From NCBI RefSeq assembly GCF_019139815.1, contig NZ_CP077079.1:5084001-5148000 (forward strand): a stretch of 64,000 bases of DNA, in the 5' to 3' direction. Below the pieces are notes generated by a model. It made no database searches, was not told the origin of the DNA, and saw only the letters and a program-made list of their open reading frames with translations. Every line of letters begins with the position of its first letter. The first letter of the stretch is position 1. Shown here piece by piece: positions 18,043-28,027 of this stretch. The position numbers and the translations under genes are program-made. This stretch comes from Pseudomonas asgharzadehiana. GTDB lineage: Bacteria > Pseudomonadota > Gammaproteobacteria > Pseudomonadales > Pseudomonadaceae.

Positions 18043-18774
18043 TCAAGCTGAAGCCGGTTCTTTTTTTGGCCATGCCTGGGCATGAGCCAATGAAACGAGG
18101 GCTTCGCGCACTTGTGTCGGAGTGTTGCAAGACTCGGCAAAGGGCAACCAGTACAGTGATTGGCCAATGCGCAGGTGCATGCCCTCGCTGTCGATGCCGG
18201 CCAGTTGCGCCGGCTCGGAGGCGGGCAGCCCCGCCAGGTCGACATAGTGAGCAATTGCCTTGGCGTGATCGCTGTTCATGTGGTCGACCATACTGCGCTC
18301 GGCCTTGCCGAAGAACGGGTTGGTCAGGCTCAACTGGTCGATCCAGTGAATCGCGCCAAAGCCGCCGATATAGCGGTGGCGAACCGGCTTGAGCACCCAA
18401 AAGTCGAAATCGTGAGCCTTGTGGTAATTGGCCGAATCAGGAAAGTAGCGGTAGTAACGCTCGGCGGCCGCTTCAATGGCAGCGGTGTCTTCCAGCTTCT
18501 CGGCTTCGGCCAGATAGGTCAGGCGCCCCACCGCCTGCACATCATCCGCCTCGCGCTCGCCCACCAACAGCGAGCACTTGGGGTCTTTCTGCAGGTTGTG
18601 GGTGTGTTGGGCGATGCGGCTGATCAGGATCAGCGGGCGGCCCAGTTCGTCCAGGCAGTAAGGCACCACCGAACCGAACGGGAAGCCAGGCATGGCCTTG
18701 GATAATGTGGAGAGGGCCCCACGGTATTCCTTGAGCAACAGCTCTCGGGCGTTCTTGGCAACCTGTGCGCTCAA
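18043..18774 (-). CDS. HugZ-family heme-utilisation / PNPOx-like split-barrel protein
   Basis: A 243 aa protein with an N-terminal pyridoxamine-phosphate-oxidase-like split barrel (FGSVVPYCLDELGRPLILISRIAQHTHNL) and a C-terminal DUF2470 domain (MVDHMNSDHAKAIAHYVDLAG). This arrangement defines the HugZ/HutZ family, some of which bind heme and degrade it to biliverdin. DUF2470 supplies a histidine-rich segment (HMNSDH) that can take part in heme binding. It stands alone with no iron genes beside it, so a role other than heme degradation is possible. Confidence 0.82.
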   Translation of the reverse strand: MSAQVAKNARELLLKEYRGALSTLSKAMPGFPFGSVVPYCLDELGRPLILISRIAQHTHNLQKDPKCSLLVGEREADDVQAVGRLTYLAEAEKLEDTAAIEAAAERYYRYFPDSANYHKAHDFDFWVLKPVRHRYIGGFGAIHWIDQLSLTNPFFGKAERSMVDHMNSDHAKAIAHYVDLAGLPASEPAQLAGIDSEGMHLRIGQSLYWLPFAESCNTPTQVREALVSLAHAQAWPKKEPASA

Positions 18775-18868
18775 CGTATGACTCCTCGGGTATTCAGCCG
18801 CCCACAGTCTATGGGAATCGATCTCAACACACGGTAATCAATATACGCACCGGTTGCCAGGGACTCGA

Positions 18869-19876
18869 TTACCAGGCCACGCCGAAGCCTGCGGTGTAGC
18901 GGGTCTTGCTCAAGCTGCTTTCGGAGTCGCCGCTGATCATGTCGCGCTCGGCCTTGAGGTTGAGCGATGCCCATTCGGTGACTTTGTAGCGCAGGCCCAT
19001 CTCAGCATCGAGAGAGTAGTCGACGGGCCCATCGATCGGCCGGCCCAGTTCCCCATTGGTGAAGAACTCGACGGTCTTGCCCACCAGGTAGCGGTTGTAA
19101 TTCCATTTCATGGCCACCGAATAGAAGTTGTCTTTACCGCCTTCGGCATATTCATAGTCGGTACGGTTGACCAGCGAACCGAGGGAGAACGCCCCCAACT
19201 CGTCGTCCCAGAACTGGTACCCCGGGCCGGTACCGACGGTGCGTTGGCGGGCGAGGTCTTCGACTTTGTCGCGCTTGTAGGTCAAACGCCCCTGCCAGAA
19301 CCAGTGCTCGGTGAGGAAACGGTCCAGGTCGTATTCCAGCGCCCAGTTGTCCGTGGTGCTCACATCATCCTGGAACTCGCGGTTGTATTCGCCCTGGCCA
19401 GTGTGACGCCATTGGCCATGACGCGCGGTGGTCTTGAAATCGATGTCGTAATCGTTGGTATCTTTCTCGGCGCGCTTATAGTCCAGCGCCATGTCGACGT
19501 TGCCCTTCCACACCAGGTCTTCAATCACCGGCTTGGGCTTGATGATTTGCTGGATGCTGGCCAGTTCGACGGTCTTGGGCGCCTCGCCATTGGCCAGCAC
19601 TACTTTGCCGTCATCCGCAGCCTGCAGGGACTTGGCCTTTTCGCCGGTATAGGCATCCTGCTTGACCAGCAGTTCCTGGTCACTTTCCAGGGTCTTGACC
19701 TGCTTCCAGTCCACCGGGATGGCGCCGGCGTAATCGGTCTGGATCAACAGCTTACCGCCGTCGAAGACCTTGATCTTGCCGGTCAGGCGGTCACCGTTCT
19801 TCAACCAGACGGTGTCTGCTAGCAAGGGGGTTGAGGCGCTGAGAACAGCTAGGCACAGCAGGGTTCTGGACAACAT
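18869..19876 (-). CDS. DUF481 outer-membrane protein (YdiY-like)
   Basis: A 335 aa secreted protein with a signal peptide ending LLA-DTVWLKNGDRLTG. The first part resembles a small all-beta domain with a KNGDRLTGKI motif. The second half (about 130-335) is a DUF481 beta-barrel rich in alternating aromatic strands, ending in W as many outer-membrane proteins do. No substrate is known for the family. Confidence 0.8.
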   Translation of the reverse strand: MLSRTLLCLAVLSASTPLLADTVWLKNGDRLTGKIKVFDGGKLLIQTDYAGAIPVDWKQVKTLESDQELLVKQDAYTGEKAKSLQAADDGKVVLANGEAPKTVELASIQQIIKPKPVIEDLVWKGNVDMALDYKRAEKDTNDYDIDFKTTARHGQWRHTGQGEYNREFQDDVSTTDNWALEYDLDRFLTEHWFWQGRLTYKRDKVEDLARQRTVGTGPGYQFWDDELGAFSLGSLVNRTDYEYAEGGKDNFYSVAMKWNYNRYLVGKTVEFFTNGELGRPIDGPVDYSLDAEMGLRYKVTEWASLNLKAERDMISGDSESSLSKTRYTAGFGVAW

Positions 19877-20056
19877 AAGCGTATTCGAGGCTCGGGCTTT
19901 GGCAAAAAGAGGGCATTATCGTGTTAGATAACGTCTGAGCAAGGACTGACTCAAGGATCGGGGTTGAGTTCAACGCTCACCACCATGTTTACAGACGTTT
20001 CTTACAAATATGCCGACGATTTCAACGGATCGCGCCATAAACCGGATAGCACCACA

Positions 20057-20401
20057 GTGAATCAATCAGCCCAAACCCCCGCCGAAATGCGCCGCACCGC
20101 GCTCTACCTGACTTTGGCGCAAGTCCCCGCTGGCTGCGTGGTGAGCTACGGCGAACTGGCGCAACTGGCTGGGCTGGGGCGCGCGGCTCGGTGGGTCGGG
20201 CGCACCTTGAGCCAACTGCCCGAGGACAGCCGACTGCCCTGGCACCGCGTGCTGGGTGCCGGTGGTCGGATAAGTCTGCCGGCGGGCAGTGCCTCGGGCG
20301 ACGAGCAGCGCGCGCGTTTGCGCGATGAAGGCGTCACGGTGCGCAACAATCGCGTGGATATTCAGCGCCATGGCTGGCGCCCGGTAGAGCACAGCGGTTA
20401 G
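20057..20401 (+). CDS. Alkyltransferase-like protein (Atl/MGMT family, active-site Cys replaced by Trp)
   Basis: A small (114 aa) protein with the fold of the O6-alkylguanine-DNA alkyltransferase C-terminal domain: GCVVSYGELAQLAG, the DNA-binding helix AARWVGRTLSQ, and PWHRVL at the active site. Trp62 takes the place of the alkyl-accepting cysteine of PCHRV. Proteins like this bind alkylated guanine, flip it and direct nucleotide excision repair instead of reversing the damage. The frame is open back to a TTG at 19964, but homologues begin near the GTG at 20057. The exact start is uncertain because no strong ribosome site is present. Confidence 0.8.
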   Translation: MNQSAQTPAEMRRTALYLTLAQVPAGCVVSYGELAQLAGLGRAARWVGRTLSQLPEDSRLPWHRVLGAGGRISLPAGSASGDEQRARLRDEGVTVRNNRVDIQRHGWRPVEHSG

Positions 20402-20444
20402 AGTGCGCGCTTTGTTTTCGCAAACCTGAGGCAGACTCCAGCCC

Positions 20445-21977
20445 ATGCCCCGTAAAACCTGGCGCGCCGCGCTCGCTGCCTATGCCAGCCCCTCGACGTT
20501 AGTGCTGTTGTTGCTCGGCTTTGCCGCCGGCTTGCCTTACATGTTGGTGTTCTCGACGCTTTCGGTGTGGCTGCGCGAGGCCGGTGTGGCCCGCGAGACC
20601 ATCGGCTATGCAAGCCTGATCGGTTTGGCGTACGCCTTCAAATGGGTCTGGTCGCCGCTGCTCGACCAATGGCGCCTGCCGCTGCTCGGCAAACTCGGAC
20701 GTCGACGTTCCTGGCTGGTCTTGTCCCAGTCGCTGGTGATCCTCGGATTGATCGGCATGGGCTTCTGCGACCCACAGAAACACCTGTCCTGGCTGATCGC
20801 TATTGCCGTGGTCGTGGCCTTCGCCTCCGCCACCCAAGACATCGCGGTCGATGCCTATCGCCTGGAAATCGCCGACGACAGCCGCCAGGCCGCCTTGGCC
20901 GCCAGCTATATGTCCGGCTACCGCATCGCCGCCCTGCTGGCCACGGCCGGCGCGCTGTTCTTTGCCGAAGGCTTCGGCTCCACCGGTTTCAACTATAAAC
21001 ACGCGGCCTGGACCGGCACCTACGTGCTGTTCGGCGTGCTGATGATCCCGGCGCTGCTGACCACGCTGCTCATGCGCGAACCGAATGTGCCATTGCGCAC
21101 CCAGTTGCAGGCCGGACGCTACAGTTTTGTGCACCAACTGGTATCGGTGTTTGTGCTGATTGTGCTGCTGGTGTCGGTTCCGGCGATGTTTACCCAACTG
21201 TTCAACACCGATTTCGCCAGTGTACTGTTCCAGGGTGTCAGCCTGTGGGACCTGCTGATGGAAGACCGCGCCTTCCTGCGCGCCATCCTCTATATCACGC
21301 TGACCGCCTTATGCCTTTCGGCCATGGGCCGCCGTGGGCTTGCGCCGGTGCTGACGCCGGTCAATGACTTTATCCTGCGCTACCGCTGGCAGGCCCTGCT
21401 GTTGCTGGGGTTGATCGCCACCTATCGCATGTCCGACACCGTGATGGGCGTGATGGCCAACGTGTTCTATATCGACCAGGGCTTTACCAAGGACCAGATT
21501 GCCGGGGTCAGCAAGATCTTCGGCCTGATCATGACCCTGCTCGGCGCCGGCATGGGCGGCCTGTTGATCGTGCGTTTCGGCATCCTGCCGATCCTGTTTA
21601 TCGGCGGTGTGACGTCGGCCGGCACCAACCTGCTGTTCGTGATGCTTGCCGACATGGGCCCGGACCTGCAGATGCTGATCTTCACCATCTCCCTGGACAA
21701 CTTCAGCTCGGGCCTGGCCACGTCGGCGTTTGTGGCCTACCTGTCGAGCCTGACCAACCTCAAGTTCTCCGCCACCCAATATGCGCTGCTCAGCTCGATC
21801 ATGCTGTTGCTGCCACGCCTCATCGGCGGGTATTCGGGCGTGATGGTGGAGAAGTTCGGCTATCACAACTTCTTTATGATTACCTGCCTGCTGGGTGTGC
21901 CAACGCTGCTGCTGATTGCGTTGCACTGGTATCAGGAAAACCGGCGGATTCGGTTGAACCCACCCGCCGAAGACTGA
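20445..21977 (+). CDS. ampG: AmpG-family muropeptide permease (MFS)
   Basis: Inner-membrane transporter of 510 aa with 12 or more TM helices, of the AmpG family that imports anhydro-muropeptides for cell-wall recycling. Its uptake activity also feeds beta-lactamase (AmpC) induction where that system exists. Signature features are [20 protein letters not shown] near the N-terminus, [18 protein letters not shown], and [13 protein letters not shown]. It lies 43 bases after the Atl gene on the same strand. Confidence 0.93.
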   Translation: MPRKTWRAALAAYASPSTLVLLLLGFAAGLPYMLVFSTLSVWLREAGVARETIGYASLIGLAYAFKWVWSPLLDQWRLPLLGKLGRRRSWLVLSQSLVILGLIGMGFCDPQKHLSWLIAIAVVVAFASATQDIAVDAYRLEIADDSRQAALAASYMSGYRIAALLATAGALFFAEGFGSTGFNYKHAAWTGTYVLFGVLMIPALLTTLLMREPNVPLRTQLQAGRYSFVHQLVSVFVLIVLLVSVPAMFTQLFNTDFASVLFQGVSLWDLLMEDRAFLRAILYITLTALCLSAMGRRGLAPVLTPVNDFILRYRWQALLLLGLIATYRMSDTVMGVMANVFYIDQGFTKDQIAGVSKIFGLIMTLLGAGMGGLLIVRFGILPILFIGGVTSAGTNLLFVMLADMGPDLQMLIFTISLDNFSSGLATSAFVAYLSSLTNLKFSATQYALLSSIMLLLPRLIGGYSGVMVEKFGYHNFFMITCLLGVPTLLLIALHWYQENRRIRLNPPAED

Positions 21978-21991
21978 CACAACTCGGTCAA

Positions 21992-22077
21992 TGTGGGAGG
22001 GGGCTTGCTCCCGATAGCGGTGGGCCAGTGCGCTATAAGCGCCTGACCCTGCTATCGGGAGCAAGCCCCCTCCCACA
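21992..22077. repeat. REPIN (two inverted REP sequences)
   Basis: TGTGGGAGGGGGCTTGCTCC at the left and its inverted counterpart at the right flank a variable 30-40 base centre. This is the standard REPIN layout of fluorescent pseudomonads. It lies between ampG and proS. Confidence 0.93.
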
Positions 22078-22168
22078 GACCCCTCTGCATTCTGACGCCT
22101 GTACTCCAGCAGTTTGCGCCCGTACAATCCCAAGTCATTTCAAGCCCAGCAACCGACAACGGCCTACC

Positions 22169-23884
22169 ATGCGCACCAGTCAATATTTGCTCGCCACACA
22201 GAAAGAAACGCCTTCCGACGCGGTCGTGATCAGCCATCAGTTGATGCTGCGCGCCGGCATGATCCGCAAACTGGCCTCGGGCCTGTACACCTGGTTGCCC
22301 ATGGGCCTGAAGGTGATGCGCAAGGTCGAAGCCATCGTTCGTGAAGAAATGAACGCTGCCGGTTCTCTGGAAGTGTTGATGCCGAGCACCCAACCGGCTG
22401 AACTGTGGCAGGAATCCGGGCGCTGGGAAGAGTACGGCCCTGAGTTGCTGCGCTTCAAGGACCGTCATGGCCGCGACTTCTGCGCCGGCCCGACCCATGA
22501 AGAAGTGATCACCGACCTGATGCGCAACGAGCTGAGCAGCTACAAACAGCTGCCGCTGAACCTGTATCAGATCCAGACCAAATTCCGTGATGAAATCCGC
22601 CCACGCTTCGGTTTGATGCGCGGCCGTGAGTTCATCATGAAGGACGCCTATTCGTTCCACGCCGACCAGGCTTCGCTGCAGGCGACCTACGACCGCATGC
22701 ACCAGGCCTACTGCAACGTATTCACACGCCTGGGCCTGAAGTTCCGCGCGGTTGAAGCGGACAACGGTTCCATCGGCGGCGCCGGCTCCCACGAGTTCCA
22801 CGTGCTGGCCGAGTCCGGCGAAGACGACATCGCCTTCAGCAACGGCTCCGACTACGCGGCGAATATCGAGAAAGCCGAAGCCGTGCCGCGTGAAACCTCG
22901 CGCCCAGCCCCAACTGAAGAGCTGCGCCTGGTGGATACCCCGGACACCAAGACCATCGCGGCCCTGGTGGAGAAATTCAATCTGCCGATTGAAAAGACCA
23001 TCAAGACCCTGATCGTGCACGCCGAGGAAGAAGGCAAGCTGATCGCCCTGGTGATCCGTGGCGACCACGAACTCAACGAAATCAAGGCGGCCCAGCAACC
23101 TGGCGTGGCCAGCCCGCTGGTCATGGCCACCGATGCCGAACTGCGCGACGCCATTGGCGCCGGCGCCGGTTCCCTCGGCCCGCTGAACCTGCCGCTGCCG
23201 ATCATCATCGACCGCTCGGTCGAACTGATGAGCGATTTCGGCATCGGCGCGAACATCGACGACAAGCACTACTTCGGCGTGAACTGGGAGCGAGACCTGC
23301 CGGTGCCGACCGTGGCCGACCTGCGCAACGTCGTGGCCGGTGACCCAAGCCCGGATGGCAAGGGCACCCTGGAAATCAAGCGCGGCATCGAAGTCGGGCA
23401 CATCTTCCAGTTGGGCAACAAGTACAGCAAGGCGATGAAGTGCGAAGTGCTGGGCGAAAACGGCAAGCCGATCACCCTGGACATGGGTTGCTACGGCATT
23501 GGCGTGTCCCGCGTGGTTGCCGCTGCCATCGAGCAGAACAACGACGAGAAAGGCATCATCTGGAGTGACGCCCTGGCGCCGTTCCAGGTTGCCCTGGTGC
23601 CGCTGCGTTACGAAACCGAGCAAGTACGCGAAGCCACCGACAAACTGTATGCCGAACTCACGGCAGCCGGTTTTGAAGTGTTGCTCGATGACCGGGACAA
23701 GAAAACCAGCCCGGGCATCAAGTTCGCCGACATGGAACTGATTGGCATCCCACACCGCATCGTGGTCAGTGACCGCGGCCTGGCTGATGGCAATCTGGAA
23801 TACAAGAGCCGGACCGAAGCCGAAGCCCAACCGTTGCCGGTGGCTGACGTGCTGTCTTTCCTTCAGGCGCGTATTCGTCGCTGA
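22169..23884 (+). CDS. proS: Prolyl-tRNA synthetase
   Basis: Class II synthetase of 571 aa of the bacterial (ProRS type with insertion editing domain) form. It starts [18 protein letters not shown]. Motif 2 region ETKF...[13 protein letters not shown], the editing domain with TDKTIxT-like region at about 230-390, motif 3 [14 protein letters not shown], and an anticodon-binding C-terminus are visible. The frame is open through the preceding REPIN, but the ATG at 22169 is the standard start for this protein. Confidence 0.98.
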   Translation: MRTSQYLLATQKETPSDAVVISHQLMLRAGMIRKLASGLYTWLPMGLKVMRKVEAIVREEMNAAGSLEVLMPSTQPAELWQESGRWEEYGPELLRFKDRHGRDFCAGPTHEEVITDLMRNELSSYKQLPLNLYQIQTKFRDEIRPRFGLMRGREFIMKDAYSFHADQASLQATYDRMHQAYCNVFTRLGLKFRAVEADNGSIGGAGSHEFHVLAESGEDDIAFSNGSDYAANIEKAEAVPRETSRPAPTEELRLVDTPDTKTIAALVEKFNLPIEKTIKTLIVHAEEEGKLIALVIRGDHELNEIKAAQQPGVASPLVMATDAELRDAIGAGAGSLGPLNLPLPIIIDRSVELMSDFGIGANIDDKHYFGVNWERDLPVPTVADLRNVVAGDPSPDGKGTLEIKRGIEVGHIFQLGNKYSKAMKCEVLGENGKPITLDMGCYGIGVSRVVAAAIEQNNDEKGIIWSDALAPFQVALVPLRYETEQVREATDKLYAELTAAGFEVLLDDRDKKTSPGIKFADMELIGIPHRIVVSDRGLADGNLEYKSRTEAEAQPLPVADVLSFLQARIRR

Positions 23885-23904
23885 AAACCAGATCAAGAGA
23901 AGTC

Positions 23905-24858
23905 ATGTTCAAGCGAAACACCAGAGCCCTGGGGGGCGCCGCCTTGTGCGGCGCCCTGCTGGTCAGCGGCTGCGCCAACCAGATGTCGCAACGCAGTGAG
24001 CACGAGGAGCGGGTCGAGCGTAAGTTGCTCAACCACAGCCTGCAGATCGATGTAGGCGAACCCAAAGTGCTTGAGCTGCCGCAACGCCGGGTGCGCATTC
24101 ACGAACAGAAGACCTTCGAGGTCACCGAATTCGAAGTCACCCGTCGTTACGACCGCTACACGCCCTACCAACCCTGGCGCAAACTCTATGAGATGCCCCT
24201 GGGTGCGGTGGCGCTGGTGGCGGGCGCGGGTGCCAACGTGGCGAATATCTTCGCCCTCGGCCACCTGCCTACCAGCATGACCCACGACTGGCTGACCTAC
24301 GGCGTGGACGGCCTCAACCCGTTCATGAACGTGCAGTCCCATGGCCGTGCGCAACAGAACCTGGCGGGTATCGATGAAGTCCAGCGCGACAAGCGCGTGG
24401 AGTATTCGAGCCTGCCGTGGAGCGAGCGCCCGGTACAGGTCACCGCCGGCAAACAAACCCATGAGCTGACCACCGACCGCAACGGCGTCCTGCGCCTGAA
24501 CCTGTTGGACAGCCCATTTGCCGAGCAGGACCTGAACCGCATCACCACCTTGAAAATCAGCGTGGAAGATGGCCAGGACGATGTGCATTCGGACTCGACC
24601 CTGGCGATCAGCAGCGCCTTGCGCGGCAAATTGCTGGAAGCCCACGGCCTGATCTATGACGACCTGGAAGACGATGAAGTCAGCCAGTGGGTTCACCGGG
24701 TCAAGCGCCTCTCGGAGCTGGGCCTGGAAGAAGAAGCCAGCGAACTGGAACAAAGCTTGATCGAACTGACCCGCAATGATCCGGAGTTGCAGCAGGAATT
24801 TCTGCAAGCGCTGACCAAGGATGCGGGGCGGTTGGTGGCGGATCCCGGAGCACGCTGA
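23905..24858 (+). CDS. Conserved Pseudomonas lipoprotein of unknown function
   Basis: A protein of 317 aa with a signal peptide and lipobox LVSGC (Cys23). The mature part has no recognised domain. It includes an MPLGAVALVAGAGANVANIFALG hydrophobic segment (about 93-115) that may be a second membrane contact or a buried helix, and a long acidic C-terminal region rich in Glu and Leu. It follows proS by 20 bases on the same strand, but there is no functional link visible. Confidence 0.75.
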   Translation: MFKRNTRALGGAALCGALLVSGCANQMSQRSEHEERVERKLLNHSLQIDVGEPKVLELPQRRVRIHEQKTFEVTEFEVTRRYDRYTPYQPWRKLYEMPLGAVALVAGAGANVANIFALGHLPTSMTHDWLTYGVDGLNPFMNVQSHGRAQQNLAGIDEVQRDKRVEYSSLPWSERPVQVTAGKQTHELTTDRNGVLRLNLLDSPFAEQDLNRITTLKISVEDGQDDVHSDSTLAISSALRGKLLEAHGLIYDDLEDDEVSQWVHRVKRLSELGLEEEASELEQSLIELTRNDPELQQEFLQALTKDAGRLVADPGAR

Positions 24859-24884
24859 GGCTTCAAAAACGCTGTAGATCCAAA

Positions 24885-24971
24885 TGTGTGGGGGCTTGCT
24901 CCCGATAGCGGTGCATCAGCCAGCTTATACATAGCTGACACACCGCAATCGGGAGCAAGCCCCCTCCCACA
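24885..24971. repeat. REPIN
   Basis: GGGGGCTTGCTCCCGATAGC at left, inverted AATCGGGAGCAAGCCCCCTC at right, about 45-base centre. The left outer arm is slightly decayed (TGTGTGGGGG). It sits between the convergent lipoprotein and dinB genes. Confidence 0.93.
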
Positions 24972-24986
24972 TTTCGACTCCGGTTT

Positions 24987-26045
24987 CTACCAGGAGAATT
25001 CGAGCTGTTCGTTGCCGCCGCTCAAGTCCAGCAGCCGCACACCAATCCCCAACAGCCGCACCGGCTTGCCACCTCGGTTAAATGCCTGGGTCAGCAACTG
25101 TTGATAACTCTCCAGATCCCTCCCCGCCCCCGCCTGCTCCAATGTCGTTTGGGTAAAGTCATGAAACTTCACCTTCACAAACGGCTTGCCTGCGCGGTAA
25201 CTGCTGTCGATGCGCGCCATGCGCCCGGCCAGGGTTTCCATCAGTTCGGGGAGTTTTGCCAGGCAACTTGAAAGATCGGGCAGGTCGACGTCGTAGGTAT
25301 TTTCCACACTGATGGATTGTCGCCGACTGTCGTTGTGCACCAAACGGTCATCGATCCCACGAGCCAGGCTCCAGAGTCGCTCACCAAAACTGCCGAATTC
25401 GCGCACCAGCGCCAGCTTGTTCCACTCGCGCAGTTGCAGGCAGTCTTCAATACCCAGGCGCGCCAGCTTATCGGCCGTCACCTTGCCTACACCGTGCAAT
25501 TTGCTCACGCGCAACTGGGAGACAAAGTCTTCGACCTGGTCCGGGGTAATCACGAACAGGCCGTTGGGCTTTTTCCAGTCGCTGGCGATCTTCGCCAGGA
25601 ACTTGTTCGGCGCCACCCCTGCGGACACGGTGATGTGCAACTGGTTGGATACCCGCCGGCGAATATCCTGGGCGATACGCGTGGCGCTGCCACCAAAATG
25701 CGGGCTGTCGGAGACATCGAGGTAGGCCTCATCCAGCGACAAAGGCTCGATCAAATCGGTGTAATCGCGAAAGATCAGCTGGATTTCCTTTGACGCTTCT
25801 TTATAGGCATCCATCCGCGGCTTGACGATGGTCAGGTCCGGGCACAGCTTTAAGGCATGGCGCGACGACATGGCCGAGCGCACCCCATAGGCCCGCGCTT
25901 CGTAGTTGCAAGCGGCGATCACCCCACGCCGATCCGCCGAGCCCCCCACCGCCAGCGGCTTTTGCGCCAGGCTCGGGTCATCGCGCATCTCGATGGCGGC
26001 GTAGAAGCAATCACAGTCGACGTGGATGATTTTGCGCTGAGTCAT
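24987..26045 (-). CDS. dinB: DNA polymerase IV (translesion, Y-family)
   Basis: Y-family error-prone polymerase of 352 aa that replicates past damaged bases. Catalytic motifs DCDCFYAA and SLDEAYLDVS are intact, and the helix-hairpin-helix thumb (KLHGVGKVTADKLARLG) is present. The ATG at 26045 is the usual start; the frame is open further to 26102. A typical SOS box is not obvious in the upstream gap. Confidence 0.95.
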   Translation of the reverse strand: MTQRKIIHVDCDCFYAAIEMRDDPSLAQKPLAVGGSADRRGVIAACNYEARAYGVRSAMSSRHALKLCPDLTIVKPRMDAYKEASKEIQLIFRDYTDLIEPLSLDEAYLDVSDSPHFGGSATRIAQDIRRRVSNQLHITVSAGVAPNKFLAKIASDWKKPNGLFVITPDQVEDFVSQLRVSKLHGVGKVTADKLARLGIEDCLQLREWNKLALVREFGSFGERLWSLARGIDDRLVHNDSRRQSISVENTYDVDLPDLSSCLAKLPELMETLAGRMARIDSSYRAGKPFVKVKFHDFTQTTLEQAGAGRDLESYQQLLTQAFNRGGKPVRLLGIGVRLLDLSGGNEQLEFSW

Positions 26046-26281
26046 ATAAAAGAGGGCAATCCAACGGGCCGCCAGTATCGCATTCACCCCTGTATATAGC
26101 ACCAGTAGTTTGAATCTTCCGTCTGAGCGGTAGGAAAATTCCCAGCTAAATTTATTTTCTCAATCGAATTTGGCATTTCAATAGAGCTGAAAGCCCCGGC
26201 CGGACTGGCCCGCAGCGGTCATGCAGCCACTAATGGAGAGCTAACCGATTGAACCACAAGCGCTTTTCTTTCAATCTCGGG

Positions 26282-26309
26282 TTGACACACTCGCGTTCCT
26301 CTGTAGAAT
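26282..26309 (+). promoter_or_regulatory. Sigma-70 promoter of the first tRNA-fMet gene
   Basis: TTGACA (26282-26287), a 16-base spacer, and TAGAAT (26304-26309), with a GC-rich discriminator before the tRNA. The GC-rich discriminator is the kind subject to stringent control of stable RNA genes. Confidence 0.85.
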
Positions 26310-26322
26310 GCCGACACACAGA

Positions 26323-26399
<77 letters not shown>

Positions 26400-26405
26400 A
26401 ACATC

Positions 26406-26438
26406 AAAAAAGGCTACTCGAAAGAGTGGCCTTTTTTG
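26406..26438 (+). terminator. Rho-independent terminator of tRNA-fMet copy 1
   Basis: GGCTACTC-GAAA-GAGTGGCC hairpin with A-rich left and T6 right flank. Confidence 0.9.
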
Positions 26439-26499
26439 TTTTGCCTGTCCCGTCCTGAATAAGGTTTACACCTTCTGATCTGCTTTTCAGGAGGACGTA

Positions 26500-26901
26500 A
26501 TGGAATCAGTAAAAAGGCGCAGTCAGCGAGACTACACGTTGACCTTCAAATTATCGGTCGTCGATCAGGTCGAAAAAGGCGAGCTGAGTTATAAAGAGGC
26601 TCAGGAGCGCTACGGGATTCAAGGCAAAACGACCGTTCTGACCTGGCTACGCAAGCACGGTCGGCAGGATTGGAGCCCGGGCACATACATTGGCTCGCCG
26701 AGGATGGGGTCTATGCCCGACAAAAACCGACCATTAACGCCAGAGCAACGCATCAAAGAGCTTGAAGAGCAGTTGGCGCTGTCCAATCAGAAAGCGCAGT
26801 TTTTTGAGGCAGTCGTGGATGTCTTGAAAAATGACTACGGTCTCTCTGTCGTAAAAAAGCGTCCCGGCAAGTCCTCGCCCAAAAACGAATCCAAAACCTG
26901 A
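26500..26901 (+). CDS. IS3-family transposase OrfA
   Basis: A 133 aa helix-turn-helix protein (LSYKEAQERYGIQGKTTVLTWLRKHG) followed by a leucine-zipper-like helix (EQRIKELEEQLALSNQKAQFFEAVVDVLKNDYG), typical of IS3-family OrfA. A strong GGAGG ribosome site lies before the ATG. OrfA alone usually limits transposition; with OrfB it forms the fused transposase. Confidence 0.93.
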   Translation: MESVKRRSQRDYTLTFKLSVVDQVEKGELSYKEAQERYGIQGKTTVLTWLRKHGRQDWSPGTYIGSPRMGSMPDKNRPLTPEQRIKELEEQLALSNQKAQFFEAVVDVLKNDYGLSVVKKRPGKSSPKNESKT

Positions 26902-27725
26902 GCATCAGCAGGGCTTGCCAGTTCATGGGGATAAGCCGCCAGGCTTACTACAAACGCAATCGCGCCGATGCGGCACGTCTCGCTCTGGATCAGAAAGTTG
27001 CCGATTTCGTTCAGCAAAAACGTCAGCGGCAGCCACGTTTGGGCACCCGAAAGCTGCATTACTTGCTGCAGTGCCAACCTCAGCTTGAGCTGCAAGTGGG
27101 TCGAGATCGCCTGTTTTCGATTCTGCGTGAACGGCGTTTATTGGTAGCCCGCAAGCGGGCGTATCACAAGACAACCGACAGCCATCACCGCTTTCGGCGT
27201 CATCCAAACCTGCTCAAACCCGGCCCTGATCAAGTTATTCCCAGCGGCCCGGAACAAGTCTGGGTGGCTGACATCACCTATCTGCCCACTCAGGAAGGTG
27301 TGGCCTATTTGAGCCTTGTGACGGATGCTTTTTCACGAAAGATCGTGGGCTATCACGTCCATGAAAGCCTGCACACCGAGTCGGTCGCGCAGGCGCTGCG
27401 CCGAGCGGTGAAATATCGTCGAACGGAGCAGCCGCTGGTGCATCACTCAGATAGAGGCAGCCAATATTGCTCGGGAATGTATCAGGAGTTGCATGCGAAG
27501 CACGGCATCAGGTGTTCGATGACGGATGGCTATGACTGCTACCAAAACGCCTTGGCAGAGCGGGTCAACGGGATATTGAAGACAGAGCTTTTGCTCCAGC
27601 GGCCACAGGATTTAACGCAGGCGAAGAAGATGGTCAGCGAGTCGGTATCGATCTACAACCGTGAGCGTCCACACCTGTCTTTGAAATACAAAACGCCCGA
27701 TGCGATGCATCGGGCGTTAGGGTGA
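26853..27725 (+). CDS. IS3-family transposase OrfB, expressed by -1 frameshift from OrfA
   Basis: The DDE integrase-type catalytic domain. The three acidic residues are seen in WVADITYL, HHSDRGSQY and NALAERVNG. The first in-frame ATG is at 26925, but the frame continues upstream to the slippery heptamer A-AAA-AAG at 26853-26859 in orfA and reads a conserved segment (LSISRACQFMGISRQAYYK) through it. This shows the normal product is an OrfAB fusion by programmed -1 frameshifting. A standalone protein from 26925 is also possible. Confidence 0.9.
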   Translation, partial: KKASRQVLAQKRIQNLSISRACQFMGISRQAYYKRNRADAARLALDQKVADFVQQKRQRQPRLGTRKLHYLLQCQPQLELQVGRDRLFSILRERRLLVARKRAYHKTTDSHHRFRRHPNLLKPGPDQVIPSGPEQVWVADITYLPTQEGVAYLSLVTDAFSRKIVGYHVHESLHTESVAQALRRAVKYRRTEQPLVHHSDRGSQYCSGMYQELHAKHGIRCSMTDGYDCYQNALAERVNGILKTELLLQRPQDLTQAKKMVSESVSIYNRERPHLSLKYKTPDAMHRALG

Positions 27726-27871
27726 AACAGGTGTAAACCTATTTCAGGACTAGACAGCCTGGGTGTCAGCTTCCTGATCCGGCCGGCATCGGGGCAAAGT
27801 GTTTTCAATCGCGAAGTCAGGTTGCCCGCGCAGTCAATTCACACTTATTTGACCCATTGGTTGATTAACGG

Positions 27872-27899
27872 TTGACACCTCGGCGTTGGACTGTACAAT
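27872..27899 (+). promoter_or_regulatory. Sigma-70 promoter of the second tRNA-fMet gene
   Basis: TTGACA (27872-27877), 16-base spacer, TACAAT (27894-27899). Similar in layout to the first promoter but different in spacer sequence, so the two tRNA genes have separate promoters. Confidence 0.85.
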
Positions 27900-27911
27900 G
27901 CCGCCCACAGA

Positions 27912-27988
<77 letters not shown>

Positions 27989-27994
27989 AACATC

Positions 27995-28027
27995 AAAAAA
28001 GGCTACTCGAAAGAGTGGCCTTTTTTG
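27995..28027 (+). terminator. Rho-independent terminator of tRNA-fMet copy 2
   Basis: Same hairpin as after copy 1, GGCTACTC-GAAA-GAGTGGCC, followed by T6. Confidence 0.9.

Larger units (their letters stand above)
26446..27756 (+). mobile_element. Intact IS3-family insertion sequence (IS150-like group)
   Basis: A 1,311-base element with terminal TG...CA ends and inverted repeats (left TGTCCCGTCCTGAATAAGG, right TGTCTAGTCCTGAAATAGG on the opposite strand, followed by shared GTTTACACCT). It is flanked by a 3-base direct repeat GCC (26443-26445 and 27757-27759), the usual target duplication size for IS3-family elements. It contains orfA and orfB with a -1 frameshift site and appears complete and potentially active. 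It lies between two identical tRNA-fMet genes. Confidence 0.92.
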
